A stretch of DNA of 64,000 nucleotides from Pedobacter frigiditerrae (GTDB lineage: Bacteria > Bacteroidota > Bacteroidia > Sphingobacteriales > Sphingobacteriaceae), in assembly GCF_004331645.1 (NCBI RefSeq), contig NZ_SJSK01000005.1, positions 62,001 to 126,000 on the forward strand, given 5' to 3'. The position numbers and the translations under genes are program-made. Below, one piece after another: positions 26,180 through 34,233 of this stretch (positions within the stretch are counted from its first letter, which is position 1; the number at the start of each line of letters is the position of its first letter). Under the pieces are notes generated by a model that was given only the letters and a program-made list of their open reading frames with translations, was not told the origin of the DNA and did no database searches.

Positions 26180-26209
26180 AATTGATAGTTGGTTATATAT
26201 GATGGATGT

Positions 26210-27139
26210 TTACCACCCAAAAGTTTTCTTCACGTGTTCCCTGCTCAGTCTCCAGTCCATGGCCAATGGATTCACCGGCAGGTAGTCCTTGGGAAAGGCC
26301 AGTTCAATGGCTACGTTGGATCCCTTGAAGGGAACGGCCCTAAGGGCAGCGGCGATAAGCCCAAAGTCAGTTTTCCCCTGTCCCAGGTACTCGGTCCACG
26401 AGCCATCTGTATACTGGTCCCTGATGTGCAGGTAAACAATGTTCTTTCCGTAGACTCGGATGAACTCCACCGGGTCGATGCCTGCCCTGATCAACCAGTT
26501 CAGGTCGGGGCCAAGATTCATGTCGGGAATCCTCGAAAGGGTACCCTTCAGGTCATGCATCCCATTCTCCACCTCATAGGTATGGTTATGCAGGTTGGGC
26601 TCGATCCCTTCCTCCCTACAAATTACCACTATCTTTTTGAGCATATCGGCCTGTGCATCAAGCTCGGCCTCGGTCTTGAGCCTACCTGCCTCGCCAACGG
26701 ATATCCCAAAGGTCTTGCCCTTCAATTGGGCCAACCTTGTCACCGACCTTGTAACGTCCTTCAAGATGAAATCATGCTGGCCACGGTCCCAAAGCTTTGG
26801 TCCAACGCCATAGGAGGTTCCCGATACCGGAAAGTCATATTTATCGATCAAGCGCTTGATTTCCCTTACCGAATCATCGTGAGAAAGATTGATATCCATC
26901 AATTCAATTCCATCCAATCCGGCAGCGCTCATGTCCGAGAATGCCTTTTCCAGGTCTGGGGTACTGTCCCAATTGGGCGGATATTTACTGGCATAGATCC
27001 ACAGGTGACCATTCACCTTTACCTTTTTTCCACCAAGTACATCCGAGGCATTCAAGATTTGGGGAGCAACCAGTGCACTTGCCAATAACAGCCCTGTGTT
27101 CTTTACGAAGGCCCTTCTAGAGGGATAAGATTTTTCCAT
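26210..27139 (-). CDS. Secreted sugar phosphate isomerase/epimerase-like TIM-barrel protein
   Basis: This is a xylose-isomerase-like TIM-barrel enzyme of 309 residues with a twin-arginine signal (SRRAFVKNTGLLLASALVAP). Metal-site residues are suggested by DGIELMDINLSHDD (about 85-98), EPNLHNHTYE (about 190), DLNWL and the final NVAIELAFPKDY (about 275). Enzymes of this shape act as epimerases, isomerases or, in 3-keto-glycoside routes, as eliminases/hydrolases. It is the first gene of the four-gene operon and its export signal matches the GMC partner subunit. Confidence 0.9.
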   Translation of the reverse strand: MEKSYPSRRAFVKNTGLLLASALVAPQILNASDVLGGKKVKVNGHLWIYASKYPPNWDSTPDLEKAFSDMSAAGLDGIELMDINLSHDDSVREIKRLIDKYDFPVSGTSYGVGPKLWDRGQHDFILKDVTRSVTRLAQLKGKTFGISVGEAGRLKTEAELDAQADMLKKIVVICREEGIEPNLHNHTYEVENGMHDLKGTLSRIPDMNLGPDLNWLIRAGIDPVEFIRVYGKNIVYLHIRDQYTDGSWTEYLGQGKTDFGLIAAALRAVPFKGSNVAIELAFPKDYLPVNPLAMDWRLSREHVKKTFGW

Positions 27140-27455
27140 GATATTTTAATTTATTTACCTTCCCGGCCCGTTAAATTCAGGGCAGGATCGCCCGCTAATT
27201 TCCTTTACTTGTAAGACAAATGAATATTGGCTATAGAGTACATCTATTGCTGATTTTCTTTAAACCAATTGTTTTAACAAAAACCAGAAAAATCAACAAC
27301 TTAATTGCGCTACCATAAAATCACTTTTTTTTTGCGAAGACCTACTCTTCTTGAAGATTTCAGGTGTATATTGTACGTATATGCCCAAGGACTTGACCAA
27401 TGAATTTCAGCCCATCGGAATTCTCGATTTCCCTGGCAATAGACATTAAAAGAAC
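27140..27455. promoter_or_regulatory. Divergent promoter region (sugar operon / GH95)
   Basis: This 316-base A/T-rich region separates the divergent isomerase operon and the GH95 gene and must contain both promoters. A short frame (27380-27448) encodes a 22-residue peptide but has no recognised match. I see no strong operator-like palindrome. Confidence 0.35.
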
Positions 27456-30185
27456 ATGATGCAACAATTTTCAACAAAATTTATAAAGACAACAATTTTA
27501 ATCCTTGTCATGACGGGAGGCCTGAAAGCGTTCGCACAGGAAAAACGTCCAGAAAAGATTTACAGGCTATGGTATGACGCACCTGCCCCAGAGCTCCCAA
27601 TCACTTCAATGGATTCGTTGAACAGGATGAGCCTCACAGAGGCCACACCCATTGACCCAGCCTGGGAAAACTGGTCGCTACCCATGGGGAATGGTTATCT
27701 AGGTGCCTCCATATTTGGCCGAACGGTTACGGAACGCGTACAGATTACAGAGAATAGCCTGGCTGCCAAAAGTTTATATGGTGGTGTGGGCCTCACTAAC
27801 TTTGCAGAATTGTATATCGATTTTAATCATCGAACACCTTCAGGTTATACCCGCAGCTTAAGGCTGAATGATGCGGTTTCCACGGTAAAATACACCCAGG
27901 ATGGCGTGGTTTATCAACGCGAATATTTCACCAGTTATCCCGATAAGGTAATGGTTATCAAGTTAAGGGCAAGTCAGAAAGGAAAACTCTCGTTTACCTT
28001 AAGGCCGCAAATACCTTACAAAAAAGAATTTGGTGTAGCATCCAAGAACAACGGGCGGATGGGTAAAGTAACAGCACAGAACGATATCATAACCCTGGCT
28101 GGTAAAATGGAGGTTCTAAACATTCTTTTTGAGGGCCAGTTCAGAGTTATTCCATCTGGCGGAAGCATGAAAGCGCTTAATGATGAGACCGGTGATAACG
28201 GACGCATTGTGGTTACCGATGCTGACTCTGCTGTTATAGTCGTTGCCGTGGGTACTAATTATAAATTACAAAGTAAGATTTTTTTGGAACATAATTCACT
28301 TAAAAAGCTTGATGGTACAGTTTCGCCTCATGGTAAAGTATCGGATATCCTAGAAAAGGCAACTGCTAAAAATTACGCCCGATTGCTTGCTGATCATAAG
28401 AAGGATTATATCAATTTATTCTCCAGGGCTCGAATTGATCTAGGTTCCACGGTATCCAAACTACCTACCGACAAACTATTGAAAAACTATAAAGAGGGCA
28501 TAATTGACACTTACCTCGAAGAGCTATACTTTCAATATGGCCGCTATCTACTGATCTGTTCTTCTCGCCCAGGCACGCTGCCACCTAACCTTCAGGGTAT
28601 TTGGAGCCAGTATGACATCACGCCATGGACCGGTGGTTATTGGCACAACATCAACGTCCAGATGAATTACTGGCCAGCATTCAATACTAATCTAGTTGAA
28701 CTTTTTAAACCTTTTGTAGATTATAACCTGGCTTACCGCGAAGCAGCTACTATAGGTGCCACCCAATACATCAAAAAAAATAACCCAAAAATGTTATCGC
28801 CCGATGGTGATAACGGTTGGACCATTGGTACAGGGGCAAGTGCGTATAACATATCTTCGCCCGGGGTTCATTCAGGGCCTGGAACAGGTACCATGACCTC
28901 TAAGATGTTTTGGGATTATTATGAATTTACCGGTGATAAGAATATCCTCAGAAACATCACTTATCCCACAGTTCTTGGCATGTCCAAATTTTTATCAAAA
29001 GTGGTGATAGATACCGCCGGGTTATTGCTTACATCGCCTTCCTATTCACCAGAACAACGTTCGAGGGTTACAAAGGAGCATTATCAAACGGTAGGTTGCG
29101 CATTTGATCAGCAGATGATATACGAAAGCCATCAAGACGTGTTAAAAGTTGCAAAAATGATTGGCAGCAAAGATCCAATATTGCCTGTACTGCAGCATCA
29201 ACTACCTAAACTTGACCCTGTCCAGATTGGATTGGATGGCCAGCTTAAAGAATATCGTGAAGAACAGTACTATGGCGATTTTGTAGACCCTAAACATCGG
29301 CATACTTCTCAATTGGTAGGCCTTTATCCCGGCACCATGATCAATTCTTCTACACCGGCCTGGCTTGATGCATCAAGAGAAAGCCTGGACAGACGTGGCG
29401 ATAAAGCTACCGGATGGGGAATGGCCTATCGCTTAAACCTTTGGGCTAGGATCAAGGATGGCGACAGGGCTTATCTATTGTATCAAACCCTGTTGCAAAG
29501 GTGCACGCTTGATAATTTATGGGATACACATCCCCCGTTTCAAATAGACGGAAATTTTGGCGGAACAGCTGGCGTTGCAGAAATGCTTTTGCAAAGCCAT
29601 GAAGGCTTCATTGATTTATTACCAGCAATCCCTCAAAAATGGAAGACTGGTTCTTTTGATGGATTATTGGCCAGGGGCAACTTCGAGGTTTCAGCCAACT
29701 GGAAGAATAACCAGGCCATGAATTTTGCAATCAAGTCTAAAGTTGGCGGCATTTGTAAGCTCAGATACCCTAATATCCAGCAAGCTGTTGTTAAAAACGC
29801 TTCAGGTAAGCAAATCATCCTGCTATCTAAAAAGAAAGACTTCGTATCATTTAAAACCAAGGCCGGAGATAGCTTCACTATCAGTGCCATTCCCACCCAT
29901 TCCAAAGTTACGGCCCCGTCTGACTTGGTTATCCAAGAAAACAGGAACGATGTGGTTGTAATGCAATGGAAAAAAAGCCCGGACGCAATTGCCTATAACG
30001 TATACGCCCATTACGGCGACTCACCCGACTACCAATTAGTCCGCCAGCATGTTACCGGCACTACAGCAACTTATAAAATCGCGACAGAAAATGTTGCTAA
30101 ACATTGCATCTTCAAAGTTACTGCAGTTAACAATCAGGGACGAGAAAGCGATGGGATAAGGGTTAACGTTGTAAAAGACAAGTAG
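27456..30185 (+). CDS. Glycoside hydrolase family 95 (alpha-L-fucosidase/galactosidase type)
   Basis: This is a secreted inverting glycosidase of 909 residues. The signal peptide ends near residue 28 (GLKAFAQ). Family 95 landmarks: WSLPMGNGYLGASIFG (about 72), NLQGIWSQYDITPW and WHNINVQMNYWPAFNTN (about 382-407, with the catalytic-site asparagines), TSPSYSPEQ (about 526, general acid glutamate), and PPFQIDGNFGGTAGVAEML (about 692, aspartate). The C-terminal ~90 residues look like a fibronectin-type-III domain (DVVVMQWKKSPDAIAYNVYAHYG). Family members cleave alpha-1,2-fucose or alpha-L-galactose from plant and animal glycans. It is divergent from the oxidative sugar operon, suggesting linked substrates. 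Confidence 0.94.
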   Translation: MMQQFSTKFIKTTILILVMTGGLKAFAQEKRPEKIYRLWYDAPAPELPITSMDSLNRMSLTEATPIDPAWENWSLPMGNGYLGASIFGRTVTERVQITENSLAAKSLYGGVGLTNFAELYIDFNHRTPSGYTRSLRLNDAVSTVKYTQDGVVYQREYFTSYPDKVMVIKLRASQKGKLSFTLRPQIPYKKEFGVASKNNGRMGKVTAQNDIITLAGKMEVLNILFEGQFRVIPSGGSMKALNDETGDNGRIVVTDADSAVIVVAVGTNYKLQSKIFLEHNSLKKLDGTVSPHGKVSDILEKATAKNYARLLADHKKDYINLFSRARIDLGSTVSKLPTDKLLKNYKEGIIDTYLEELYFQYGRYLLICSSRPGTLPPNLQGIWSQYDITPWTGGYWHNINVQMNYWPAFNTNLVELFKPFVDYNLAYREAATIGATQYIKKNNPKMLSPDGDNGWTIGTGASAYNISSPGVHSGPGTGTMTSKMFWDYYEFTGDKNILRNITYPTVLGMSKFLSKVVIDTAGLLLTSPSYSPEQRSRVTKEHYQTVGCAFDQQMIYESHQDVLKVAKMIGSKDPILPVLQHQLPKLDPVQIGLDGQLKEYREEQYYGDFVDPKHRHTSQLVGLYPGTMINSSTPAWLDASRESLDRRGDKATGWGMAYRLNLWARIKDGDRAYLLYQTLLQRCTLDNLWDTHPPFQIDGNFGGTAGVAEMLLQSHEGFIDLLPAIPQKWKTGSFDGLLARGNFEVSANWKNNQAMNFAIKSKVGGICKLRYPNIQQAVVKNASGKQIILLSKKKDFVSFKTKAGDSFTISAIPTHSKVTAPSDLVIQENRNDVVVMQWKKSPDAIAYNVYAHYGDSPDYQLVRQHVTGTTATYKIATENVAKHCIFKVTAVNNQGRESDGIRVNVVKDK

Positions 30186-30197
30186 AATAAGTCTTAA

Positions 30198-30560
30198 ATG
30201 CCCTGGAGATTGAAAAACTTCAAGGCCTTTACCCTACAGGACTGCAATGCGAACTTTATCGAACTGATCGAAAAGACCAGGGCGCACATAGTGATGCTCG
30301 ACTTTCCCATTGACGGCAAAAAGTGCATGGAGATCCTTCAGGTCATCAAAGACCGCTATCCTACCCTACCTGTGATCGCCATGAGCTGCAACAACAACAT
30401 CAATACGGTAGCCTGTGCAAAAGGCTTTGACGGCTACATCGAAAAGCCCTTTGATATTGACCTGCTCTACAGGATACTAAGGAAAATACATCGCAAAGCT
30501 TGTCGTACAGTACCAAACAGCAGTAAAGCACATCACCACGAGAACGGAGCTCCGGGATGA
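30198..30560 (+). pseudogene. Truncated response-regulator receiver domain
   Basis: This is a 120-residue frame containing most of a CheY-like receiver domain: the phospho-acceptor loop IVMLDFPIDG (Asp about 35), PTLPVIAMSC (beta-4) and GYIEKPFDIDLLYRIL with the conserved Lys. The first strand and acidic pair (VDDD) are absent, and an in-frame stop (30195-30197) lies directly before the ATG, so the N-terminus has been lost rather than mis-started. No output domain follows. It is probably a remnant, though a tiny expressed protein cannot be excluded. It sits 12 bases after the GH95 stop. Confidence 0.65.
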
Positions 30561-30649
30561 GCCAGAAATACTCAGGCATACCCTAATAATGCCTAAAGAC
30601 TAAAACATCAGCACTTTCTACCATACAAACCTAATTTAAGCTCGAAACC

Positions 30650-30740
30650 CAAAAAAAAGAAGCCGGAAAATCCAAAGATCATCCCTTCTTCTCTAAATTA
30701 ATGCCCTCGAGCATATCAAGTTAACCAAACCGCGAATGTT
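30650..30740 (-). repeat. Intergenic repeat with minus-strand hairpin, copy B
   Basis: The core tctaaattaatgccctcga (30692-30710) matches copies A and C with two differences in 19 bases, followed to the right by a gcgaatgttt that is also present in A. On the minus strand it is followed by a GAAG...CTTC hairpin and a run of eight T. It lies just downstream of the ABC transporter stop (30776), so it can act as its terminator. With copy C (32.8 kb) it brackets the transporter in direct orientation. Confidence 0.6.
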
Positions 30741-30775
30741 TGTAAAACCTAAATTTAAATCCGCCCCCGAGATAA

Positions 30776-32521
30776 CTATTCCCTACGCTCTCCAATCTGT
30801 TGGCGCCACATCGAATAGTAAAGCCCTTTATCCTCCAAGAGCTCTTGGTGCGACCCGGATTCCGATATCCTGCCCTTTTCCAGCACATAGATGATATCCG
30901 CATGCATCACCGTCGAAAGGCGATGGGCGATCAGGATGGTCATCTGGTAGCGCGAAGAGGAAATCTCCCGTATGGTACCGGTAATCATTTCCTCGGTCAA
31001 AGAATCAAGGGCCGAGGTCGCCTCATCAAAGATCAATAGCCTTGGGTTGCGCAAGAGCGCCCTGGCTATGGAAAGCCGCTGCTTCTCCCCACCCGAGAGC
31101 TTCATCCCGTTCTCCCCCAGCACCGTATGAATTCCGTGGGACGCCTTGGCGATGAGCCCAGTTGCAGAAGCCTTGGCCAGGGCAACCTCGATTTCTAGGT
31201 CAGTCGCGTCAGGCTTCACAAACAGTAGGTTATCCCTGATCGTTCCCGCATACAGCTGGGTATCCTGGGTCACAAACCCGATCTGCCTGCGCAGCGGGTT
31301 ATAACGCACCAAAGTCGAAGAGGTGCCGTTAAAGGTAATATCTCCAGATACCGGAACATACAGTCCAACCAGCAGCTTGACCAAGGTGGACTTTCCCGAA
31401 CCCGAAGGCCCGACAAAGGCAATGGTCTGCCCCCTGCGAATCGCAAAGGAAAGGTCATCGATCGCATTGTAACCAGCAGTCTTGTGGCGGAACACCACCC
31501 TATCAAACTCCAGGCTTTCCAGCGCGGACACCTCCACGGAATTCTCGGGCCTGGTCTCAACGGGCCTATTCATCAGCCTATCAAAGGTCCGCAGCGAGGC
31601 GTCCGCCTCCCGATATAAAATGATCATGTTGCCAAGGTCCTGCAGGGGATTGAAGATCGCCGTGGAAATGAACTGCATCGCAATCAGCTCCCCAGTGGTC
31701 AGCACCTTTCTAAAGATCAGCCACAAAAGGATAAAAAGGATCGATTGCTTCAAAAGGCTCAAAAGGTTTCCCTGCAAAAACGAAAGCATCGCCACCTTTC
31801 GGGCCTTGAGCATCTCCAAATCAAATATCTTCAGGGTCTGGGCATTCAGGCGCCTGATCTCGGAAAAGGTAAGCCCGAGGCTCTTGACCAGCTCGATGTT
31901 ACGCAAACTCTCGGTGATCACCCCAGCCTGGCTGTCAGTCTGCCTATTGATCGAGCGCTGGATGAACTTGATGCGCTTTGATACAAGGCCAGTCAGCGAG
32001 CCAAGTAGCAGCACGCCCACAAAGAATACAGGAACCAGCAGCCAGTTCTTTTCCAAGGAGTACCACACCAGAAAGCCAACGCCAACAAGGGCGGAGAAAA
32101 GTACGTTCACAAAAGAATTCACGAAACGTTCGGTATCGGTTTTCACCTTCTGCAGCACCGAGAGCGTAGAGCCGCTTCTGGAATCCTCAAACTCCTGGAA
32201 GGAAAGCCGAAGAGTCTGCTTGAGCCCATCGTTGAAGATGTGCATCCCGAACCTCGCCACCGCCTTTCTTGCAACAAAGTCCTGCAAAGCCTTACAGAGC
32301 CTTGCACCAACGGCAATCCCCAGGGCCAACAGCAGCCAGTAAACGATACCAGACACCAGTCCCCTTTCAGAGAGCCCAGCCCGGTTGGTTGCATATCTAT
32401 CGATAATCGTCCCGAATATCATCGGGTCCACCAAGGTAAGCACCTGTGCCAAAGCGGCAAAGAGCAAAGCCAAAACGATCAGCACCCAGTGCGGGCGCAG
32501 GTATTTCCATAAAATCTTCAT
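30776..32521 (-). CDS. ABC exporter, fused permease and ATPase
   Basis: This is a half-size ABC exporter of about 581 residues that should dimerise to move a lipid, peptide or drug. The start MKILWKYLRPHW (32521) is preferred; in-frame ATGs at 32527 and 32554 also exist. The six-helix membrane domain fills about residues 1-320. The ATPase domain has Walker A GPSGSGKSTLVKLL (about 370), the signature LSGGEKQRLSIARAL (about 477), Walker B LLIFDEATSALD (about 497) and the switch His in IAHRLSTVMHAD. It stands as a single gene apart from a short anti-sigma-like frame just upstream, and is bracketed by two copies of an intergenic repeat. Confidence 0.93.
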   Translation of the reverse strand: MKILWKYLRPHWVLIVLALLFAALAQVLTLVDPMIFGTIIDRYATNRAGLSERGLVSGIVYWLLLALGIAVGARLCKALQDFVARKAVARFGMHIFNDGLKQTLRLSFQEFEDSRSGSTLSVLQKVKTDTERFVNSFVNVLFSALVGVGFLVWYSLEKNWLLVPVFFVGVLLLGSLTGLVSKRIKFIQRSINRQTDSQAGVITESLRNIELVKSLGLTFSEIRRLNAQTLKIFDLEMLKARKVAMLSFLQGNLLSLLKQSILFILLWLIFRKVLTTGELIAMQFISTAIFNPLQDLGNMIILYREADASLRTFDRLMNRPVETRPENSVEVSALESLEFDRVVFRHKTAGYNAIDDLSFAIRRGQTIAFVGPSGSGKSTLVKLLVGLYVPVSGDITFNGTSSTLVRYNPLRRQIGFVTQDTQLYAGTIRDNLLFVKPDATDLEIEVALAKASATGLIAKASHGIHTVLGENGMKLSGGEKQRLSIARALLRNPRLLIFDEATSALDSLTEEMITGTIREISSSRYQMTILIAHRLSTVMHADIIYVLEKGRISESGSHQELLEDKGLYYSMWRQQIGERRE

Positions 32522-32587
32522 AGGCATCTTAGTGGGAAGCCCCTTTGCAAACAACAGGGAACACCATAAGTTTTCCCTTCCTGTATA

Positions 32588-32743
32588 TTAACCCTCCATC
32601 GAGGAATAGATATGTTCCAGCTCCTCGCCCAGTTCAAGGTGTACCCCCAGCAGCGCATTGACCTTTTCTGCATCTAGGTCGTTCAACTGATCCTTGGCAT
32701 AAAGTTCGAGTATGCCACTCTCAATATACTTTTTGATATCCAC
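32588..32743 (-). CDS. Short anti-sigma-like N-terminal fragment or small protein
   Basis: This is a 51-codon frame with a GTG start (VDIKKYIESGILELYAKDQLND...) ending 66 bases before the ABC transporter start. The opening IKKYIESGILELYA closely resembles the N-terminus of Bacteroidota anti-sigma proteins that pair with ECF sigma factors, but the remainder of such a protein (membrane helix and periplasmic domain) is missing. It could be a remnant or a small stand-alone binding protein. An ECF sigma gene lies 0.9 kb to the right on the other strand. Confidence 0.5.
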   Translation of the reverse strand: MDIKKYIESGILELYAKDQLNDLDAEKVNALLGVHLELGEELEHIYSSMEG

Positions 32744-32784
32744 AACATTATGGGTTTAAGGGATGTATCAGCGCTGATCATCTT

Positions 32785-32875
32785 TAAAAAAACGGAAAAG
32801 ACCATCAGCCCTTCCCGTTCATCTAAATTAACGCTCTCGATATATTAAACGCTAAAAAAGCCAGAATGTTTTGAG
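32785..32875 (-). repeat. Intergenic repeat with minus-strand hairpin, copy C
   Basis: This copy has the core tctaaattaacgctctcga (32822-32840), identical to copy A, with hairpin arms that read on the minus strand as AACGGGAA...TTTCCGTT and then T6. Unlike copies A and B it lies upstream of minus-strand coding sequence (the anti-sigma-like frame and the ABC gene), so here a hairpin would act as an attenuator or as the end of a separate short RNA. Confidence 0.6.
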
Positions 32876-32975
32876 CCCACCAAAATAAAAACCTTAACCT
32901 CGCGCTCCTTAGTCCTCATCACAACTGTACCTTTACAGGCAAACAATACCCACAGCAAATGGTTCCCAACGGATA

Positions 32976-33146
32976 ATGTCCAGAAGAAAGAACATCAAAT
33001 CCGAACAACAGTTCGAGGCAGCCCTGGTGCTTGAAAAGCCAGGAAACAACAACCGTGCAACAAAGGTTGAAATAATGCAAAGTCCGCGGAATATCCCACA
33101 GACTTTTTTTTGGACAACAAAACAAAAAACAGTTCTCAAACGTTAG
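32976..33146 (+). CDS. Possible small basic protein
   Basis: This is a 56-residue frame (MSRRKNIKSEQQFEAALVLEK...) in the gap before the 33165 gene and in the same direction. It is strongly basic, with no recognised domain. The stop is 18 bases from the next ATG, so co-transcription is possible. Support is only length, composition and position. Confidence 0.35.
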   Translation: MSRRKNIKSEQQFEAALVLEKPGNNNRATKVEIMQSPRNIPQTFFWTTKQKTVLKR

Positions 33147-33164
33147 ACCAAAAAAGGAAGTAAA

Positions 33165-33410
33165 ATGACACCCGACCTGCTTTTACGCATCAGTGCAGAG
33201 CTGACTGACTACTACAGCGAATGGATCCTAATTGCAGACCGCGACATCGATGGAAGTATCGTCATGTTTACCAAACCCTTCATCGATTTTGAAGGCTTCA
33301 CCTGTCATCTCTGCGATACGATTCTTGATACCATACCGCTTAATAAAGGACTAGCCATTAAGCTCTATGGCTTCGGTCAGGATGATAACGTCTATATTAA
33401 GTTTTGCTAA
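33165..33410 (+). CDS. Small hypothetical protein
   Basis: This is an 81-residue acidic protein (MTPDLLLRISAELTDYYSEW...) with a good purine-rich site (AAGGAAGT) 5 bases before the ATG, which is rarer in this phylum and supports translation. No domain is recognised. The sequence alternates beta-like stretches (SIVMFTKPFIDFEG, LAIKLYGFGQDDNVYIKF). It lies upstream of an ECF sigma gene. Confidence 0.5.
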   Translation: MTPDLLLRISAELTDYYSEWILIADRDIDGSIVMFTKPFIDFEGFTCHLCDTILDTIPLNKGLAIKLYGFGQDDNVYIKFC

Positions 33411-33572
33411 TACCCGCGTAGCTAACCGAGTTAAGGAATTCATCCAAAGTTCATAAAGTCCAGAATTTTAGACAGATCAACAGCGTGTAATGGCTGTCCT
33501 ATTAAATTATGGGCCAACCCTTTAAAAAGGTACGGTTATTGATCTACGAAAATCAACCTAACCAATAACCTT

Positions 33573-34085
33573 ATGGAAGCACAGCTATATAACCAACTAC
33601 TAAACGATCACACCCCAATGTTACGTACGTTTGCCTACCGCTTTACCCGCGATAACGAGGAAGTAGACGACCTAATGCAGGACACCATGATCAAGGCCAT
33701 CAAAAATTATGGCCAGTTCAAAGAAGGCACCAACATCAAGGCATGGTTATTTACCATACTTAGGAATACTTTTATCAACGAATACCGCCGTAACACCAGA
33801 AAGAACGCCCTGATCACAACAGAGAAAGAAATATCATCCGCTCACCTCTCCCAAAGTGCCACCAGCAATGCAGGAGAGGCAAACTTTGCCATGGCCGATA
33901 TCCAAAAGGCATTAGCATCCATCCCCGAACACTACCGAATCCCCTTTGTGAAATATTTCGAAGGTTATAAGTACGAAGAGATCGCAGTTGAGCTGAACAT
34001 CCCCATCGGAACCGTTAAGACTAGGATTCATATGGCAAGACAAATACTTCAGAAAAAACTGAAACCGTACCGTAGTGCGGTCTAG
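33573..34085 (+). CDS. ECF RNA polymerase sigma factor
   Basis: This is a compact 170-residue sigma-70 ECF factor. Region 2 is clear (LRTFAYRFTRDNEEVDDLMQDTMIKAIKNY and IKAWLFTILRNTFINEYRR) and region 4 is complete (IPEHYRIPFVKYFEGYKYEEIAVELNIPIGTVKTRIHMARQIL). It belongs with the short stress-type factors (RpoE-like/EcfG-like in size) rather than the FecI-type ones at 1-0.5 kb. No adjacent anti-sigma gene was found, apart from the 51-codon anti-sigma-like frame at 32588-32743. Confidence 0.93.
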   Translation: MEAQLYNQLLNDHTPMLRTFAYRFTRDNEEVDDLMQDTMIKAIKNYGQFKEGTNIKAWLFTILRNTFINEYRRNTRKNALITTEKEISSAHLSQSATSNAGEANFAMADIQKALASIPEHYRIPFVKYFEGYKYEEIAVELNIPIGTVKTRIHMARQILQKKLKPYRSAV

Positions 34086-34210
34086 GTGATACCAAGACCG
34101 CCGAGCAATCTGCAACTTTAGGAAAGAATTCCTGGACTCTCCAGTGAGTGCTTCGCTCAGCTGAATTTAAACAGAACGGAACCGGGATCACCAGGATAAT
34201 ACGAAAATTT

Positions 34211-34233
34211 AAATTAGGTACCCCTAATTATTT
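34211..34233. terminator. Possible convergent hairpin terminator
   Basis: AAATTAGG pairs with CCTAATT around a short TACC loop and is followed by ATTT. It overlaps the stop codon of the minus-strand gene that ends at 34224 and lies downstream of the ECF sigma gene, so it could serve both. The stem is A/T-rich and weak. Confidence 0.4.

Noticed and set aside
26189..27088. A 299-codon plus-strand frame opposite the TIM-barrel gene.
   Set aside because: It lies wholly antisense to a gene with Tat signal and metal-site motifs; a long antisense frame is common opposite G/C-richer coding sequence and shows no domain.
31482..32342. A 286-codon plus-strand frame opposite the ABC exporter.
   Set aside because: It is antisense to a protein with Walker A, signature and Walker B motifs; the translation is Ser/Arg-rich without a recognised fold.
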